Origin: Betaproteobacteria bacterium TMED156
GTDB taxonomy: Bacteria > Pseudomonadota > Gammaproteobacteria > Burkholderiales > Burkholderiaceae_A
Direction: 5' to 3'
DNA length: 8,406 nucleotides
NCBI GenBank assembly: GCA_002171155.1
Contig: NHHF01000013.1
Coordinates: 1-8,406, forward strand
Shown one piece after another: positions 7,814-8,406 of the stretch (position 1 is its first letter; each line of letters starts with the position of its first letter). The notes beneath the pieces are model-generated. The model made no database searches. It had not been told where the DNA came from and saw nothing but the letters and a program-made list of their open reading frames with translations. A program made the translations under genes and the position numbers.

Positions 7814-8406
7814 CTGGGCACCATAGATATTCTTTCCAATGTCAACTTAAATTCCAGAGATTTAAAAAAAAATCCAACAGTTGGTTTGGTATGTCTGGAA
7901 AATGAAAACAATAAAGCACCGAATTTCGGAGAGCTTGAGGCTTTGTCGTTGTCAGCAGGAGCCAGGGTAGCTTTTAAAGTTGTTGCAAAAAGAGATAGTT
8001 TAAACTCGGCACTTTTCGTTGGTTCTGGAAAGCTAAAGGAAATAAAGATGCTTTGCTATGAATTCAACAGCAAAATAATAATATTCGGAAATGAATTAAG
8101 TGCAATACAGCAGAGAAATCTTTCCATGCAATTAAATTGCAGAGTAATTGACAGAGTCGCTTTAATTTTGGATATTTTTGCTTTGAGAGCTAACAGTCAT
8201 GAAGGTAAAGTTCAGGTTGAATTGGCGCAGTTAGAATATTTATCCACACGTTTAGTTAGAGGATGGACTCATTTGGAGAGACAAAAGGGAGGAATTGGAC
8301 TTAGAGGTCCTGGTGAGACACAATTAGAAACAGATAGAAGGTTAATTCGAATCAAAGTAAAGAAACTTAGACATAAGTTGTCAAATTTAGAAAAGCAAAG
8401 AAAAAA
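7814..8406 (+). CDS. hflX: GTPase HflX, 5' part only (runs off the window end)
   Basis: Ribosome-associated GTPase that splits 70S/100S ribosomes after heat stress. About 197 codons are present, covering the N-terminal domain and the start of the linker helices. The G domain lies beyond the window. Family signatures in this frame: ALFVGSGK, CRVIDRVALILDIFALRA, SHEGKVQVELAQLEYLSTRL, VRGWTHLERQKGGIGLRGPG and ETQLETDRRL. The frame is open from the TAA at 7811-7813 but contains no ATG or GTG before the conserved region. The first TTG (7886) falls inside the first conserved beta strand (PTVGLVCL). I give CTG 7814, the first possible start, 7 bases after the hfq stop; ATA 7823 and ATT 7829 are alternatives. 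The identity is certain, the start is not. Confidence 0.9.
   Translation, partial: MGTIDILSNVNLNSRDLKKNPTVGLVCLENENNKAPNFGELEALSLSAGARVAFKVVAKRDSLNSALFVGSGKLKEIKMLCYEFNSKIIIFGNELSAIQQRNLSMQLNCRVIDRVALILDIFALRANSHEGKVQVELAQLEYLSTRLVRGWTHLERQKGGIGLRGPGETQLETDRRLIRIKVKKLRHKLSNLEKQRK

Noticed and set aside
7804..7880. Programmed frameshift joining hfq to hflX.
   Set aside because: hfq stops at 7804-7806, before the hflX frame opens (TAA at 7811-7813), so a shift could not connect them without stop readthrough.

Overview
This window is a compact run of housekeeping genes, all on the + strand: ndk, rlmN, ispG, hisS, a yfgM-like gene, bamB, der, hfq and the 5' part of hflX. The order rlmN ... ispG-hisS-yfgM-bamB-der-hfq-hflX is, from recall, the arrangement typical of Betaproteobacteria (Burkholderiales/Methylophilales/Neisseriales). 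Protein details agree: Hfq has the rim sequence RKEH and the DQY variant, Der has NKxE in its first GTPase domain, and IspG has the longer beta-type C-terminal region. Base composition is clearly AT-rich (about one third G+C by eye) and the genes are packed tightly. This suggests a small-genome, streamlined betaproteobacterium, perhaps a free-living planktonic lineage such as the OM43/Methylopumilus type. The exact lineage is inference and cannot be fixed from this sequence alone.

Layout. Positions 1-446 hold ndk with its Shine-Dalgarno. A 25-base gap leads to rlmN (472-1548). From there to 5991 the genes abut or overlap: rlmN/ispG by TAATG, ispG/hisS with 3 bases between, hisS/yfgM by ATGA, yfgM/bamB by GTGA. 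This strongly suggests one translationally coupled transcript. A 39-base gap precedes der (6031-7455). A 90-base gap, the longest in the window, precedes hfq (7546-7806) and is the best place for an internal promoter. hflX follows directly and runs off the end. No stretch over 300 bases lacks a gene.

Functions. Nucleotide balance (ndk), rRNA/tRNA methylation (rlmN), isoprenoid precursor synthesis (ispG), histidine tRNA charging (hisS), envelope protein biogenesis (yfgM at the inner membrane, bamB at the outer membrane), ribosome assembly (der), RNA-based regulation (hfq) and ribosome rescue/heat response (hflX). Most act on translation or on the envelope. I see no tRNA, rRNA, mobile element, CRISPR array, phage gene or obvious terminator hairpin.

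I found no convincing undescribed system. The points most worth a second look are the lack of any ATG/GTG start for hflX (its only TTG lies inside a conserved strand), and the missing pilF/rodZ-type genes between rlmN and ispG.
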